Notes: generated from the letters alone by a model not told the origin. Shown: positions 10,250-22,303, counted from the stretch's first letter. The stretch is DNA of 64,000 nt from Siphonodentalium dalli (GCA_032622095.1 CP136061.1:61255627-61319626), one strand, 5' to 3'. Translations and numbers: made by a program.

Positions 10250-12690
10250 AGACCCTCTAATACATTTAACTTTTTATATAACTCAATATTCTAATTTTGA
10301 TCTTACAATTTTATTCTTATTTTATAAATAGTGGTTTGGTAAATGTCAACCAAAATGCACTTTTTAACAATCAAAATAATATATCGAACACAAAACAAAT
10401 CTAAACAGTAACATTTAATGAGCATTTCTGAGACTAACACAAATTTAACAAGATCTAGAAATTACAAACTGAAAATCGAAATTGATATAAAACTAAGAAA
10501 ATCATAATTAAAAACTGAAACCTTACTGGCGGCGCGGAGATAGTCGACACTCTAAAAAAAGTGCTCAACTATATACTGTAACTGAAAACTTAAGCAAACC
10601 ATGGGAATGATATTATTCAACGCATAGCGGCATATGCATGGATTTTATCATAATAAACTCTTTGGCGACAAAATAGCTGTAAAATGTGATATTGTAACGC
10701 TTTGTGTGTAAGATCAAATCGGTCTTTCCAGAATAGTGATAGGGTTCGTTCACACACTGGCAAATTTGCCTGACAGTCTGACAGTCCAACAGGCTCATAT
10801 TTGCCCTACAGCATAGTCCATATAGACGGGGGTTTCAATCGGTATTTTACCGGTATTAAATAATCGAAAAACAGTGACATTAAAAAAAATCTCTGAATCA
10901 TTATATTGTTGCCGAGGAGTACATTGGGTGAGGGCTTGTTTCGAAAGTTGGGGAATTAGATATCATGTACAATACATGAAGTGCAATTAATAGGTTTTCT
11001 CCGACAGTGAACGTGTTACCAGCATTCCTGTATAGCAGATGGCGCTGTGTTCCTACCAATACTGTATAGGGGTTGCCATGGGTGGTGCCGATATCATATA
11101 TAGGGAAGTCACTAGAAGGTTATATATCTTTATTTTCTCGACCTCACCCTTGGGTTTGAATTTTCTAACTGATACCCCAGGTTTCCAGTCGATGTGTTGG
11201 AAACTTTCCAACTAATGTCCATTTCAGTCAAAACAAAAAAGTTTTGTTTAAAAATAACAATATTCACACTATAATTATGTGGCAAGAAACTAGCCGCACC
11301 CACCTCTTAATCAGTCTGAAACTTCCAGATGCGGGAATTCATTGAGTTGGAATTGTTCAACTGTTATCTTCGGCTTTCCATCTGTTGGAAATTTCCAACC
11401 GAACACCCAAATATGATTGGAAACTTTCCATCTAATGGCCGATTCAGTCCAAAAATATAGCAATAATCTGAAAGATATTCGACTTTTAGTCTAAAAGCAA
11501 CAAAATTCACACTGGTTACATGATTGAAAGACAAACCATCGGAACAATTTCATATAATGTGGTGTAAAATGTCCAACTAATGTTGCATCAAGCATGGTAT
11601 TCCCAACTGGCAAAGATTGGGGCGGGTGAATGACCACGCACCTGGATATAACACGTGCTGGTCGACAGCAGGCAAAATGCATCCTATATATAAAATCGAC
11701 CATCTGACTTAGTAAAAGTCAAATTGAGGAACGTATACCCTCAAACTATTTTCGAAAGACCGATTTGATCTTACGCACAAATTGTTAAAATGTCACATTT
11801 TACAACTATTTTGTCGCCAAAAAGTAACTTAATATGTTACATTCCATTATGCTACGCGTAAATTGAATAATTTAATTCCCATGGTTTGGTTACGTTTTGA
11901 GTTACGATAGTTGCGCACAACTTTTAAAGCGTCGACGATCTCAGCGCCCTCTGTCGTCATAATTAACAACAATGAGAAACCCGCTAAAGCCGAATTAATT
12001 TTGGAACCCCAGATCACATTATATAAAATACTTGCCATGTTGTATACCATTTGAAAGAGGAAGCTCCGAAACATTGTATTATCAACTTATCCGGTGTAAC
12101 AAACTGAGCATGTTGTTCTGTTGAGGTACTGTTGTGTTTTTTTCATCTGGTTTGTACTGCAAAGTGTATTTTGTTTCAATGGCAGGGGAATAACTCGATG
12201 TCTTTGTTTGAATTATGTTGCATTCTGTGAGCGAAAGGAGAGAAATGTTTCTATGATGTCAGCTATTTTCTATTACGCTATGGGCACTTCTGAGACACAG
12301 ACGTTCCAAATGGTGATGAATTATAGTATTTTAATTATATTTTATATCATAGATTGTTATTAAAACCCTATATCAAGGCACTATAAAAGTAATAATCAGT
12401 GACTCGAAAATTAAATAGGCCTAGAATCAAAAGTCTAGTATGAAGTTTTAATTTTAATTTTAATTTTTTTAATTTAATTTAGGTTTTCAGTTTGTAATTT
12501 CTAGCTCTTGTTTAATTTGTGTTATTTCTTTAAAAAAAGCTTATTATTCCTTACGTGTTACTTTGTTGTTTTGTGTTAAGTATGTTATTTTGATTGTTAA
12601 AAAGTGCATGTTGTTTGAATTAACCAGGATTGATAAATTAAGAATATAATAGCAAGTAAATTTAGGATATTGAGTTATATAAAAAGCGAA
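10250..12690. mobile_element. Large foldback element with long diverged inverted arms
   Basis: The left arm (about 10270-10735) reappears inverted at about 11755-12690. Matching pairs include CTTTTTATATAACTCAATAT (10270) with its complement near 12665-12690, the GAAATTACAAACTGAAAA word (10458) with TTTTCAGTTTGTAATTTC at 12485, and GTAAGATCAAATCGGTCTTTC (10708) with its complement at about 11755-11775. The right arm carries about 430 extra bases (about 12000-12440), so it has been interrupted. The centre (10736-11754) is unique apart from TTGGAAA/TTTCCAA words. No transposase is visible. Confidence 0.7.
11160..11600. repeat. TTGGAAA...TTTCCAA palindromic-word repeat
   Basis: Words such as GTTGGAAACTTTCCAACTAA recur at about 11195-11215, 11385-11400 and 11415-11435. 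They are separated by 'CATTTCAGTC' sequence. The same pattern recurs at 44600-45010, so this is a dispersed repeat. Confidence 0.65.
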
Positions 12691-13044
12691 ATATATAGGA
12701 ATAAAATAGTAATATGAAACTTAACATTTGAATCAGTAAACTGTATAAGAATAAAATTGCAAGATAAACATTTAAATAATGAGTTAAGAATAATTTAAAA
12801 AAATTGACGATGATGTTGTAAATTGCGGTTATTCGAATAGACTTATGAATGGGGTTCCAACATGTAACCCAAGCATTGATAGAACTTTGTCTGAATACAT
12901 CACAAACAATATCTGAATAATCTGCGATGTTAACATTTGTGGTATATTTCGCGAATGTGAGTACATTTCTGATACATTGAGTATCGTATCACGTGCCTTC
13001 GGGAAAGGTGTTGCAAATGGATTCGAATTTCTATTTGTGCCAAG

Positions 13045-13102
13045 CTGTGATGTATGTGAGGGTGGGATGTATGTGAGGGTGCGATGTATGTGAGGGTGGA
13101 CA
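13045..13102 (+). repeat. Minisatellite, 17-bp unit, about 3 copies (copy A)
   Basis: The unit is GATGTATGTGAGGGTGG, present about three times. The third copy passes into GGACATTTTTTCAC, which is also found once in copy C. Confidence 0.85.
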
Positions 13103-13289
13103 TTTTTTCACTTCGGCACATTAACCCTTTCTATACTAAATGGATTCTCCCAATAAGTTAACTAAGGATACGTTGGACTGGCCTATTATTCATCTGGAGG
13201 GGCGATCAGCAAAAATAAGCACAAAATGACGACAGTTTAATACAAGTGCTGAAGGTGTCATAGTCTTTGGTCGGAAATGTTCAGACTAA

Positions 13290-13800
13290 CTTTTTCTTTT
13301 TAAATGTTTATTGAAGAATCAATCACAGTGAGGAATGTTATATACAAAATGGTCAATGGAATTTATATTTATATACAGGTAATGGCATTCCTCGCGTTCA
13401 CATATATATCTTTCTTACTGCACGCACTCTCTTGGCTCACGACATTCGCTCATCAGTGGTATAAAATTATATAACAATAAATATATGAATATGTATAGTA
13501 TATAGTAATGTATTATAAATACGTCGGATGTTTCGGATAAACTCAACTCTCAACATAGATGGTATTGTGGAGATGGTGGTAGATAGTATTTGTTTTAACT
13601 GACTGGGTGATAATCGTTAGCAGTCTCAAAACTTCAGGTAACTTTGTCGATTTTTGATTAAGTCGCCTGTTTGTTTAAAGCTTTTTCTATAAGGAACCAG
13701 TTTTTCAAGAATTCTGAAAGTTTCGATTGACATCGTGCTGTATATTTCTCGCAATTGTATCTATATGCCAACTCTTTAAGGAAAACATTAACAGACAAAA
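13290..13800. mobile_element. About 510-bp insertion in copy A relative to copy C
   Basis: Copy C reads directly from TAACTTTG to TTGAAATTATTTTCTGAAC at about 17800. Copy A has about 510 bases between the equivalent words. The insert begins TTCTTTTTAAATGTTTATTG, which could be the reverse complement of a retroelement tail. No TIR or certain target duplication was found. Confidence 0.5.
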
Positions 13801-15138
13801 CGATTGTTGAAGTTGAAGTTATTTTCTGAACATTTCCTAAGAGAACTACTCGTCAATGAGTATTTAGCATAGAAATGGTTAAGATCAATACAAATGACCA
13901 TGTGTATATTGATTGTATAATTATATTGTTACAATATGCTTATGTTATTCACATCTTTGTGTGTTATACATGTACATAGTTCATTGTATATAGTTCATAT
14001 TCTCAGATAACTCGGTCGTATTGTGATTTGTGTCGACTAATATGCTATTCATATGATTATAACATACATGAAGGGACGCAGCGACATATTATGTGTGTCG
14101 AACCCACCCCTCTAATTGGATTAGAGTAATACTAGTCGGACATAATATAACAAGTATATGTGTGCAATCTAATAATATAATTTTACAAACATCGATTAAT
14201 CGAGAAGTGTATAATAGAATAGATTCACTATATGTGATATTAAAGAAATACTTCCCCAGCATTAGAATGATATGGGCGTACAAATACACCATCTGTTTGT
14301 CATATGAGGTTGGCTTCGACAATCACAACGTGGTATATCACCGTTTCTCGGTTAGAACATAACCTTATATGGGCTATGTGCATGGCAAATTATAGGCTAT
14401 ATTTATAGGCTATATATGTATATGGCCAATTTGCAACGAAGTGAAACAATATAATCTTTCCGATATGGAAATGGTTGATGGTCATGACCAGCATTTGGTT
14501 GAATGTCGTAGTCATCTAAAGCAACTGACGATGATATTTAAATTGTGGCTATTCGAAAGGACTTATGAATGGTGTTCAAACATGTAACCCAAGCATTGGT
14601 ATAACTTTGTCTGAATACGCCACAAACAATGGCTGCGGACACACGTACCACAGAAGCGATGGCATAGTAGGTGTGCCAATTAATTATGGTGGAGTTTGGT
14701 GACAATTAGTTGTCATTACGCCACATGTGGTGTAAGTTGTTTCGGAGATTTTGATATTCTGTGGTCGAATGCATAGTGGGAGATTTTTTTTTGTACCTTA
14801 CTCAATCGTACCGATAGAATCACGTAGATGCTGAAATTGTAAAGTTAACGCCACCGGTGTATAATATGTTTTTGAAAATATGACTCAATCGTACAGGACA
14901 GACTGAAATTGTAAACTTAAAGTCACCGGTGTAATACTATGTTGTTGATAATATAAATAATCTGATAGCCTGAAAATAATGTATAACCCATTGGGGGCCC
15001 CTGGTGTAGTGAAGTGAATTATGGGTAATTTTAATTGGAGTGCGCATGCCTGTTCTGTTGGAGTAACCGCTATCTTTTATTTTCTGGTCATCAAGTCAAA
15101 ATTGTATCGTATACACAATGTGTTTGTACCGATGGATG

Positions 15139-15218
15139 TATCGTGACTCGACTCGTTTTCGTGGTCATATAGGCCCTATATATAACCTATGATCACGAAA
15201 ACGAGCAGAGTCGCGATA
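15139..15218. repeat. Imperfect hairpin, 31-bp arms
   Basis: Arms 15139-15169 and 15188-15218 pair at about 27 of 31 positions around ACTCGTTTTCGTGGTCATA. With its flank (TACACAATGTGT at about 15112) it is a short relative of the arm ends of the long-inverted-repeat element at 52260-54991, and it is nested in the 1659-bp transposon. Confidence 0.75.
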
Positions 15219-15817
15219 TCTGATAGAATTCCAGGAATCGTACATTCACTTTCAATAGTATAGATTCTCTGAATCTGCCGCGGAATTCCCAAAATTGTAG
15301 GCTACTTTCATTTTCAATAGGATTTTCCGAATTTCCACTTTCACTTTTACCACGCAAAGCGACCTTAGTTGACACATATATATGGCACACTGGCTGAGCC
15401 CATGACAAATAGTTTAATTTAAGTAGCATTACTTCTTTCATTTAATTAAAGCTCACCTCGTTAAAACGCATGTCAATCGTATTTGTTTACAAATTGCATT
15501 GGGTGCGACGATTTGCAGTAGGGCCCTATTTGCGGGGTTCACTTTGCGGAAGTCCCCGAATTCGCGGAGGTCCCCTAAAATGGGCGATATATGTAGATTT
15601 TAATGAGGGAACGGGTGCGTATATGTCAATTGATACCTATTTTAAACAAATAACGACATTACCATCATAATAGAGGTATGTTCTATCAATTATATATGCG
15701 CCGAGTTCACTTGGTGCAAATCAAACGGCGATAAATATTCTCGTGTGCCAGAAGGACTCCTTAAAGTTGTAAATAAGATGAATATTTATTAGATGTTATT
15801 TAACAAGTCAATGAAAT

Positions 15818-15869
15818 AATATTATTCATTAGTTAGCGCCTATATTAGCGCTAACTAATGAATAATATT
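15818..15869. repeat. Perfect hairpin, 22-bp arms, 8-base loop
   Basis: Arm 15818-15839 (AATATTATTCATTAGTTAGC then GC) is exactly complementary to 15848-15869. Confidence 0.9.
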
Positions 15870-16074
15870 TTATATTATAATTATATTATAATTTATATTT
15901 ATGGCTAATAATATGATCTTGGTGGCGTTACCATTTCTGACTATGGTTTTCGTGTAATTAATATGCCATAGAAAGCCATGTCGCCCTCTGCAAATTCGCA
16001 CAATGAGTCTACCAAGCTCTACCAGCTACGGTCGATCGCTCAAGGATGTATATACCCGAATGTCTTTATATTAA

Positions 16075-16075
<1 letters not shown>

Positions 16076-16108
<33 letters not shown>
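16076..16108. repeat. (TA)n microsatellite
   Basis: About 15 TA units lie inside the 1659-bp transposon. Confidence 0.9.
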
Positions 16109-16110
<2 letters not shown>

Positions 16111-16434
16111 GTACCACAATAATGCTATGTGAGTTTAATTGGTCCAGTCGACTCATTGTGCGGAAAATCAGCGGGCGACATGGATAGCTATGGCACAGAA
16201 TTATGACGGACCAATTGTCAACTAACTCCACCATAATAAATTGTCACACCTACTATGCCATCGTTACTGTGGTACGTGTGTCCGCAGCCAATATCTGAAT
16301 AATCTGCGATGGTAAAATGTGTGGTACATTTCTCGAATGTGAATTAAACTTTCATTTCAAATTTTAGGAGTAAATAAAATGTTTTTGATACATTGAGTAT
16401 CGTATCACAGTCATGCATTCAGGAAATGTGTTGC

Positions 16435-16588
16435 TTGTATGTGAGGGTGGGATGTATGTGAGGGTGGGATGTATGTGAGGATGGGATGTATGTCAGGGTG
16501 GGATGTATGTCAGGGTGGGATGTATATGAGGGTGGGATGTATATGAGGGTGGGATGTATGTGAGGATGGGATGTATGTGATGATGGGA
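16435..16588 (+). repeat. Minisatellite, 17-bp unit, about 9 copies (copy B)
   Basis: This is the same GGGATGTATGTGAGGGT unit as in copy A, with variants (CAGGGT, ATATGAGG, GAGGAT). It is expanded to about nine copies here, against three in copy A and one in copy C (about 17588-17605). Confidence 0.9.
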
Positions 16589-18153
16589 AGTTATTATCTG
16601 AACATTCCCTTAGAGAACTACTCGTCAATGAATATTTAGCATAGAAAGGGTTAAGATTAATACAAATGACCATGCGTATATTGATTGTATAATATATTGT
16701 TACAATATGCTTATGTTATTCACATCTTTGTGTGTTATACATGTACATAGTTCATTGTATACAGTTCATATTCTCAGATAACTCGGTCGTATTGTGATTT
16801 GTTTCGACTAATATGCTATTCATATGGTTATAACATACATGATGGGGCGCATCGACAGATTGTGTTTGTCGAAACACCCCTCTAATTGGATTAGAGTAAT
16901 GATATATTTGTGTGTATAATCTAATAAGATAATTTTACAAACATCGATTCAATCCAGATGTGTGTAATAGATTCACTATATCTGAATAATTATATAAGTT
17001 ATTGTGATATTACAGAAATACTCCCCCAGCATTAGAATATGGGCGAGCAAATAAACCATGTTTTGTCATAGGAGGTTGGCCTCGACAATCATAATGTGGT
17101 ACATCACTGTTTCTCATTTTGATTATAACCTTATATCGGATATATACATGGTCAATAATAGGCTATCTATAGGCTATATATGTACATGGCCAATTTGTAA
17201 CGAGTGCAACAACACAATCTTTCCTAGATGGAAATGGTTGGTGGCCATGCATGACCAGCATTTGGTCGCATGTCGTAGTCATATCAAGCAATTGACGATT
17301 TTGTTGTAAATTGTGGCTATTCGAATGGACGTGTGAATGGTGTTTAAACTTGTGACCCAAGCATAGGCAGAACTTCGTCTGAATACGCCACAAACAATAC
17401 CTTAATTACCCGTGATGCTAAAAATCAATGTGTGGTATATTTCACGAATGTGAATTAAATTTTCATTTCAAATATCTCTAACGACTTAGACTGCATTTCT
17501 GACACAGTTGAGTATCGTATCAAATGCCTTCAGAAAATTTGTTGCAAATGGATTTGAACTCCCCGTTGTGCTAAGCCGGGATATATATATGTATGTGAGG
17601 GTGGACATTTTTTTTCACTTCGGTACTTTAACCCTTTCAAAACTAAATGGATTCTCCCAATCAGTTATATATAAGTATACGTTGTAATGGCCTACTATTC
17701 ATGGGTGTTTAGGAAACACGAGCATACGACTGTATGACCACAATTTAATACAAGTAATGACGGTGTCATAGTCTTTGGTCGGAAATGTTCTGATTAACTT
17801 TGTTGAAATTATTTTCTGAACATTTCCTAAGAAAACTACTCGTCAATGAGTATTTAGCATGGAAAGGCTTAAGATCAATACAAATGACCACGTGTATATT
17901 GATTGTATATATCATTACATTATGCGTATTGTATTTGTCTGTGTGTTTGTTATACATGTACATAGTTCATTGTAATTACAGTTCATATTCTCAGATAATT
18001 CGGTCGTATGTGATTTGTTTCGACTAATATGCTGTTCATATGGTTATAACATACATGTAAGGACGCAGCGATTGGATTAGAGTAATGATACTCGGACATA
18101 ATATAACATTTTGTGTGTAATCTAATCAGATAACTTTGCAAACATCGATTTAA

Positions 18154-18647
18154 AGGCACGTGAGGCCTTAGTTGTCGAAAATATTCATATTTGTTCCAAT
18201 CACCGTAAACAGAAAAACATTAAAACGCATACAGTTTCGTTCATATATACCATGACCATCGCGTAAACAGCATGTTATCATAAATATTTACTATATTTTA
18301 CCTAAGCAAGAGCCGGTTTGTGTTACAGAAGACAGCACAATGCTGCTGGCTAATCACACACAAATGGCATAAACGCTCTTTATTCGTTCCATATCAGGAA
18401 TTCACCAACAAAGAACGCTCTTTATGTTTACCATCATAATATAAACAAACACAAGAAAAGTAACTTTTTATGCCTTTGTTTACATAACAATGGCCAAAGA
18501 TATGACAATAACATACTGTTTATGTGATATTTCTTATTTGTATACGGACAAAGTATGTCTACATTTTGTTGTTCTTTCTGTTTGTGGCGGTTGTTGACGG
18601 GTGGAAATATTTTCACAGGATACCGACCGCCAAGGCCAACCGTACCT
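18154..18647 (+). mobile_element. TTAA-flanked MITE, family M1, copy 1
   Basis: TTAA at 18150-18153 and 18648-18651 flanks ends AGGCACGTGAGGCCTTAG and CCAAGGCCAACCGTACCT, imperfect TIRs of about 18 bp. The corresponding site in copy A (CATCGATTAATCGAG at about 14190) contains an uninterrupted TTAA, so it is the empty site. TTAA target use is characteristic of piggyBac-like elements, but the termini are not the usual CCC. It has no coding capacity. Confidence 0.8.
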
Positions 18648-18824
18648 TTAATCGAGAAGTGTATAATAGATTTACTATATCTGAATAATTATATCAGTTA
18701 TTGTGATATTACAGAAATACTTCCACAGCATTATAATGATATGGGCGTGCAAATAAACCATGTGTTGACCTCGACAACACAATGTAGTATATCACTGTTT
18801 CTCATTTAGACCATAACCTTACAG

Positions 18825-19040
18825 CGGATATATATATATATATATCAGACGATTCATTGGCACAGGTTTTCGCAAAATTTTAGGAAGGTCCAGTCATAGA
18901 AGGGTTAAATTAACAGACGATGTGTACTCATATCTGAGTAATACATTGAAAATATTGATCCACACGACCGACTGAAATCCAACTGAATATTCGATGCATG
19001 CTTAAAACCCTGAAAGTGATTATATATATATATATATATA
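18825..19040. repeat. (TA)n microsatellites and spacer
   Basis: TA runs lie at about 18832-18846 and 19021-19040. Nothing else is recognised. Confidence 0.7.
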
Positions 19041-19329
19041 GTCTGGTGATTCTTAATGATTTTCCATTTCTATATAAATAAAGACTGGATCAAAGGTTAC
19101 TTTTTCGGCGTATGGGTATCTTGATTTGACAACCCCTATTCCCTGGGAGATAATTGTCTGTGCAGTGAAAATTCGGAATCTCTTTGAGATGAGTTTTATT
19201 ATATATTATGTCTATCCAAGGTATATTTATACGATTTAAATTATGTGCTATATTAAACGGTCCCGGAAGCATACAAGGGCATGTGGTGATCTCCCAGAAA
19301 ATGTCAAACGTGGGGTTTGAGAATAAAGG

Positions 19330-20060
19330 GAAATGTTTCCACAAGAAGTTAATGACTCGAGCCATAAACTCATTTTCATTATAAGTAAATGTACCATGTT
19401 GTTTGATGTCGTTCATAAAGTAAATGAGTGTATTTTGCATTCATACATGGCTCAAATTCATTCGGTTATTGCATATATTCTGTTGAGTATAAAAGGAGAT
19501 AGTCTCATAAATGGCCGGATTTAGTGTACAGTGCCCCTTTAATAACAAAAGAATCCCATAAGAGCACTCATAAGTGGCCAGTTCAACAAATACATCGATA
19601 TTATTGTTGAGACCGTTACTTATATTGGCCGATTTTATGAGCATTTAGATATCTCGCGGTCAAATCAGGTCACCAATCATAACCCCCTGGTTTTATGTCC
19701 ATTCAAATTCACCCACACTTATCCATATAACGTATTCAAACCTCAATCTAAACCTAGTATTGCAAGTGTTGCCATGTAGGTTGATCAATATTCACAATTG
19801 TACGAGGATGTCCATAGAAATAAAAAAAGCATTATTTTTAAATTCATACCACATCAGAAAGAAATTAACTATAAATCTTTTAACTCATTTTCATTATAAT
19901 TACCATGTTTTGTAACATCGTTCATAAATTAAATGAGTGTATTTGCACTCATCTATGGCTCAAATTCATTCATGTGTTGCATATAATTATTCTGTTGAGT
20001 ATAAAGGAGATGGTCCCATACATGGCCGGATTTAGTGTACAGTACAACTTATAGTTCGTG
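19330..20060. repeat. Duplicated segment, two copies about 530 bp apart
   Basis: Positions 19360-19540 are repeated at about 19880-20050. Shared words include CATTTTCATTATAA, AAATGAGTGTATTT, ATTCTGTTGAGTATAAA and ATGGCCGGATTTAGTGTACAG. The first copy ends CAGTGCCCCTTTAA, resembling the terminus of another TTAA-type MITE (TTAAAGGGGCACTGTAC in reverse). Confidence 0.7.
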
Positions 20061-20860
20061 CATACTCAGAAGAGATCGATGTCGTTTTATTTAAAGACAC
20101 TAATAATAGATTTTGAACAATGTATAGGTTACAGTACACCAATTATTCTCCATAGGCGACAGTGTTAATGTCCGGGGCTATGGTCGATTCCTTGTGAACG
20201 CTGGAACATTCTACCAAGTCAATTTTGAAGAATGACTCTTCGGACCCATTATGACCCAAAAATATTAATAAGTCTGTGTGCCTTTTCCGCCTTTAAATTT
20301 ACCGCTCTTGGTACTACCCTAATTCCGCACAAAAAATCATCATCAAATTTTCAAACATACCCCCAATAAATGCCAGGTTAATTATTTTACCCACTCTGGG
20401 TAAATATTCATTTAATTATAATATTCCCAAGGTGGCTTTGATTTTTTCTGTTTTTAGCATTCATTTTTAGCATTAATTTTATCCCAATCACAATAAACCA
20501 TTCAGCTGCCAGATGTGATTTTATGCTGACAGCACGCCAAGGGGGATAATTTGTTTTATATTTGGTGTACTATAAACTTTATGACTAGTATACAGTATAT
20601 TAATCCATTGTCAACTTATCCTAGATATACAATAAAAACGTCTTAATACTAGGTTTGTTTTGATGGTTGAAGAGTTTGAAGATTCAAATATGATAGTTCG
20701 TTCATAACATTAATATAAATACAATTTGCCTTCTATTGATTTCTATAATTTCTATGTATTTAGCTCTGTGTCTTATAGTGAAATTAAGTTTCGTGTTATA
20801 TTAATAAAAAAAATGTTGAATGTGTTTTACAATAAATTTCATCCATCAGCAATTAGGTGG
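20060..20860. other. AT-rich non-coding, nothing recognised
   Basis: No repeat partner or coding signal was identified. Confidence 0.4.
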
Positions 20861-22130
20861 CTTATTTTGTATATAAATGGTGTGGGTTATTGTCTACAGT
20901 GAGCAGATTCCAAGAAATTTCGGTGGAAATACATGTTGGGAATACTCTTCCTCAAAGTGTTACACATATTCATATACATTTTATATCCAAAAGGCATCAC
21001 AAAACGCCATTCTTATATACATGGATTGTAAGTATAGTGGCTCACCTTGTCTGAGTGATTGTCATTTTGTTTATCGCGATTAATTTGTCACACCGATAAA
21101 GAAGTATTTATTTATTTACAACTGCGCGTATATCAGACTATATCAGTTTTTAAATAGTACAGTCGACGTGGTTGGAATTGACGTTGTTACTTTAAAAAAA
21201 TATATTTTTATTGGGATAAAAACATGAACATCATACACGTATTACTTCGTAAAAATAAAAGATGACAATTGGGTTTTACATATAGAGATGTATAAATCAA
21301 TCTAGTGGGTTAGAGTAATATTTTGAGGGCACCAGTTTATCATATCTCCATGAAGATACATATGATTTAAAGACATGCCCAGGTGCTCCTCTGCCCACGC
21401 ATGGTGCTATACTGGTTAATTATTCTCTGTTTAAAGGAAACGTTGCTGTATATCAGCCATACATGTGCCCGACAGAGAGTGAGATTTTAAGGTGTTTATG
21501 TTAGGCAATGAATATGTTCTAAAGAAATGAAAGAAAAAAATCCTCTGTATCGGGCAAATGTATCCTTGTCAGATGCCAGAATTGGAGGATTATGAAAATC
21601 CATATCATTGAGAAGAATATGTATTAATTTGTGCCCCTTTCCCCATCCGTGCACCCCTGACTCGAACGGCGCCATATCATGGAGATGATTATGTATATGT
21701 TTGGTGGAAAACGGTGACAAATCATATTTGCTGCCACTCCCCCTTTTCTAGCCCTACCATCAACAGCGTTACTTTAGAAAATTCTGACCGACACGATTAT
21801 CTTCCTTGTAAAAAGTTACCCATATTAGACCCCTTTCATGATATCTAGATGGTCCGTCGTGAAGTTATATAGACAGACAAAGACATTCGCAAATACAGAC
21901 ACCAAATGTGGCGTCATTAATGCACGTGATTTGATTCCTTGTATCAATGGAGAAAAACGTGCATGAATTTGGTGGAAAGTTGCGCATAACATATTGTATT
22001 AGTTTTTGTGACCCCATCCTTCATATTCCTGACTCAAGTGGCGCCACATTTGAAATCTTTAAACCACACGTTAGCCTAATTTATGTAGATGACAAATTCG
22101 AATCAAATTTAATGCCCCATGCATCTTTCA
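20860..22130 (-). mobile_element. Inverted second copy of family-B element
   Basis: The reverse complement of 20880-21490 matches the unique 3' part at about 5240-5810. Examples are ATCTCCATGAAGATAC/GTATCTTCATGGAGAT, TTTATCGCGATTAAT and AATAAATAAATACTTC. Positions 21500-22100 match the core and leader, including AACTTTTTACAAGGAAGATA in reverse and an ACAGACAAAGACATTCGCAAA end. The copy is shorter, with fewer core monomers, and its 3' end lacks the CTAG terminus. Confidence 0.8.
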
Positions 22131-22225
22131 CCAGGAGAAACATTGAGTTGGAGGACAAGATATAACGAACAAAAACTATGTGGAAAATTCGGATATAGGT
22201 GGCCTATGTAATGGTTAGAGCACAA

Positions 22226-22288
22226 GAATAGTTCTTTACCAGAATAAATCGAGTCGGAGACGAGATTTATTCTGGTAAAGAACTATTC
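22226..22288. repeat. Perfect hairpin, 25-bp arms
   Basis: 22226-22250 (GAATAGTTCTTTACCAGAAT then AAATC) is exactly complementary to 22264-22288. Pairing continues imperfectly outward into GAGCAC/GTGCTC. Confidence 0.9.
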
Positions 22289-22303
22289 GCGTGCTCTGAC
22301 CTA

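Larger units (their letters stand above)
14631..16289. mobile_element. Non-autonomous DNA transposon, 1659 bp, about 80-bp TIRs, AAT target duplication
   Basis: The ends read GGCTGCGGACACACGTACCA and its exact complement. Inverted similarity extends about 80 bp, with roughly five mismatches in the first 66. The insertion lies in copy B of the triplication. Copy A preserves the empty site (CACAAACAAT|ATCTGAATAATC at 12901-12922). In copy B AAT occurs on both sides of the element, a 3-bp target duplication. GG-starting TIRs plus a 3-bp duplication fit PIF/Harbinger best, although the usual site is TWA, so the superfamily is inferred. No transposase is encoded. The interior holds two hairpins (15139-15218, 15818-15869) and a (TA)n run. 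Confidence 0.85.
12804..18835 (+). repeat. Tandem segmental triplication (copies A, B, C)
   Basis: Copy A is about 12804-14523, copy B 14524-17291 and copy C 17292-18835. Each begins with TTGACGATG-type sequence and ends with the 'ATGGAAATGGTTGRTGG...GTCGTAGTCAT' block. Shared internal landmarks include CACAAACAAT, GAGTATCGTATCA, the GTATGTGAGG minisatellite, ACTACTCGTCAATGA and the GGATTAGAGTAATGATA region. Copy B has a 1659-bp insertion (14631-16289) and a deletion of the segment after the minisatellite. Copy C has a 494-bp insertion (18154-18647). Copy A has about 510 extra bases (about 13290-13800). No coding potential is seen. Confidence 0.85.

Noticed and set aside
17540-17580. tRNA-like B box (AGTTCAAATCC, reverse) in copy C
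   Set aside because: The T-stem does not pair, no A box or acceptor stem fits, and copies A and B diverge here.
19090-19644. Two consecutive minus-strand frames of 116 and 67 codons
   Set aside because: No domain or splice support, and the second overlaps a duplicated non-coding segment whose other copy is not open.
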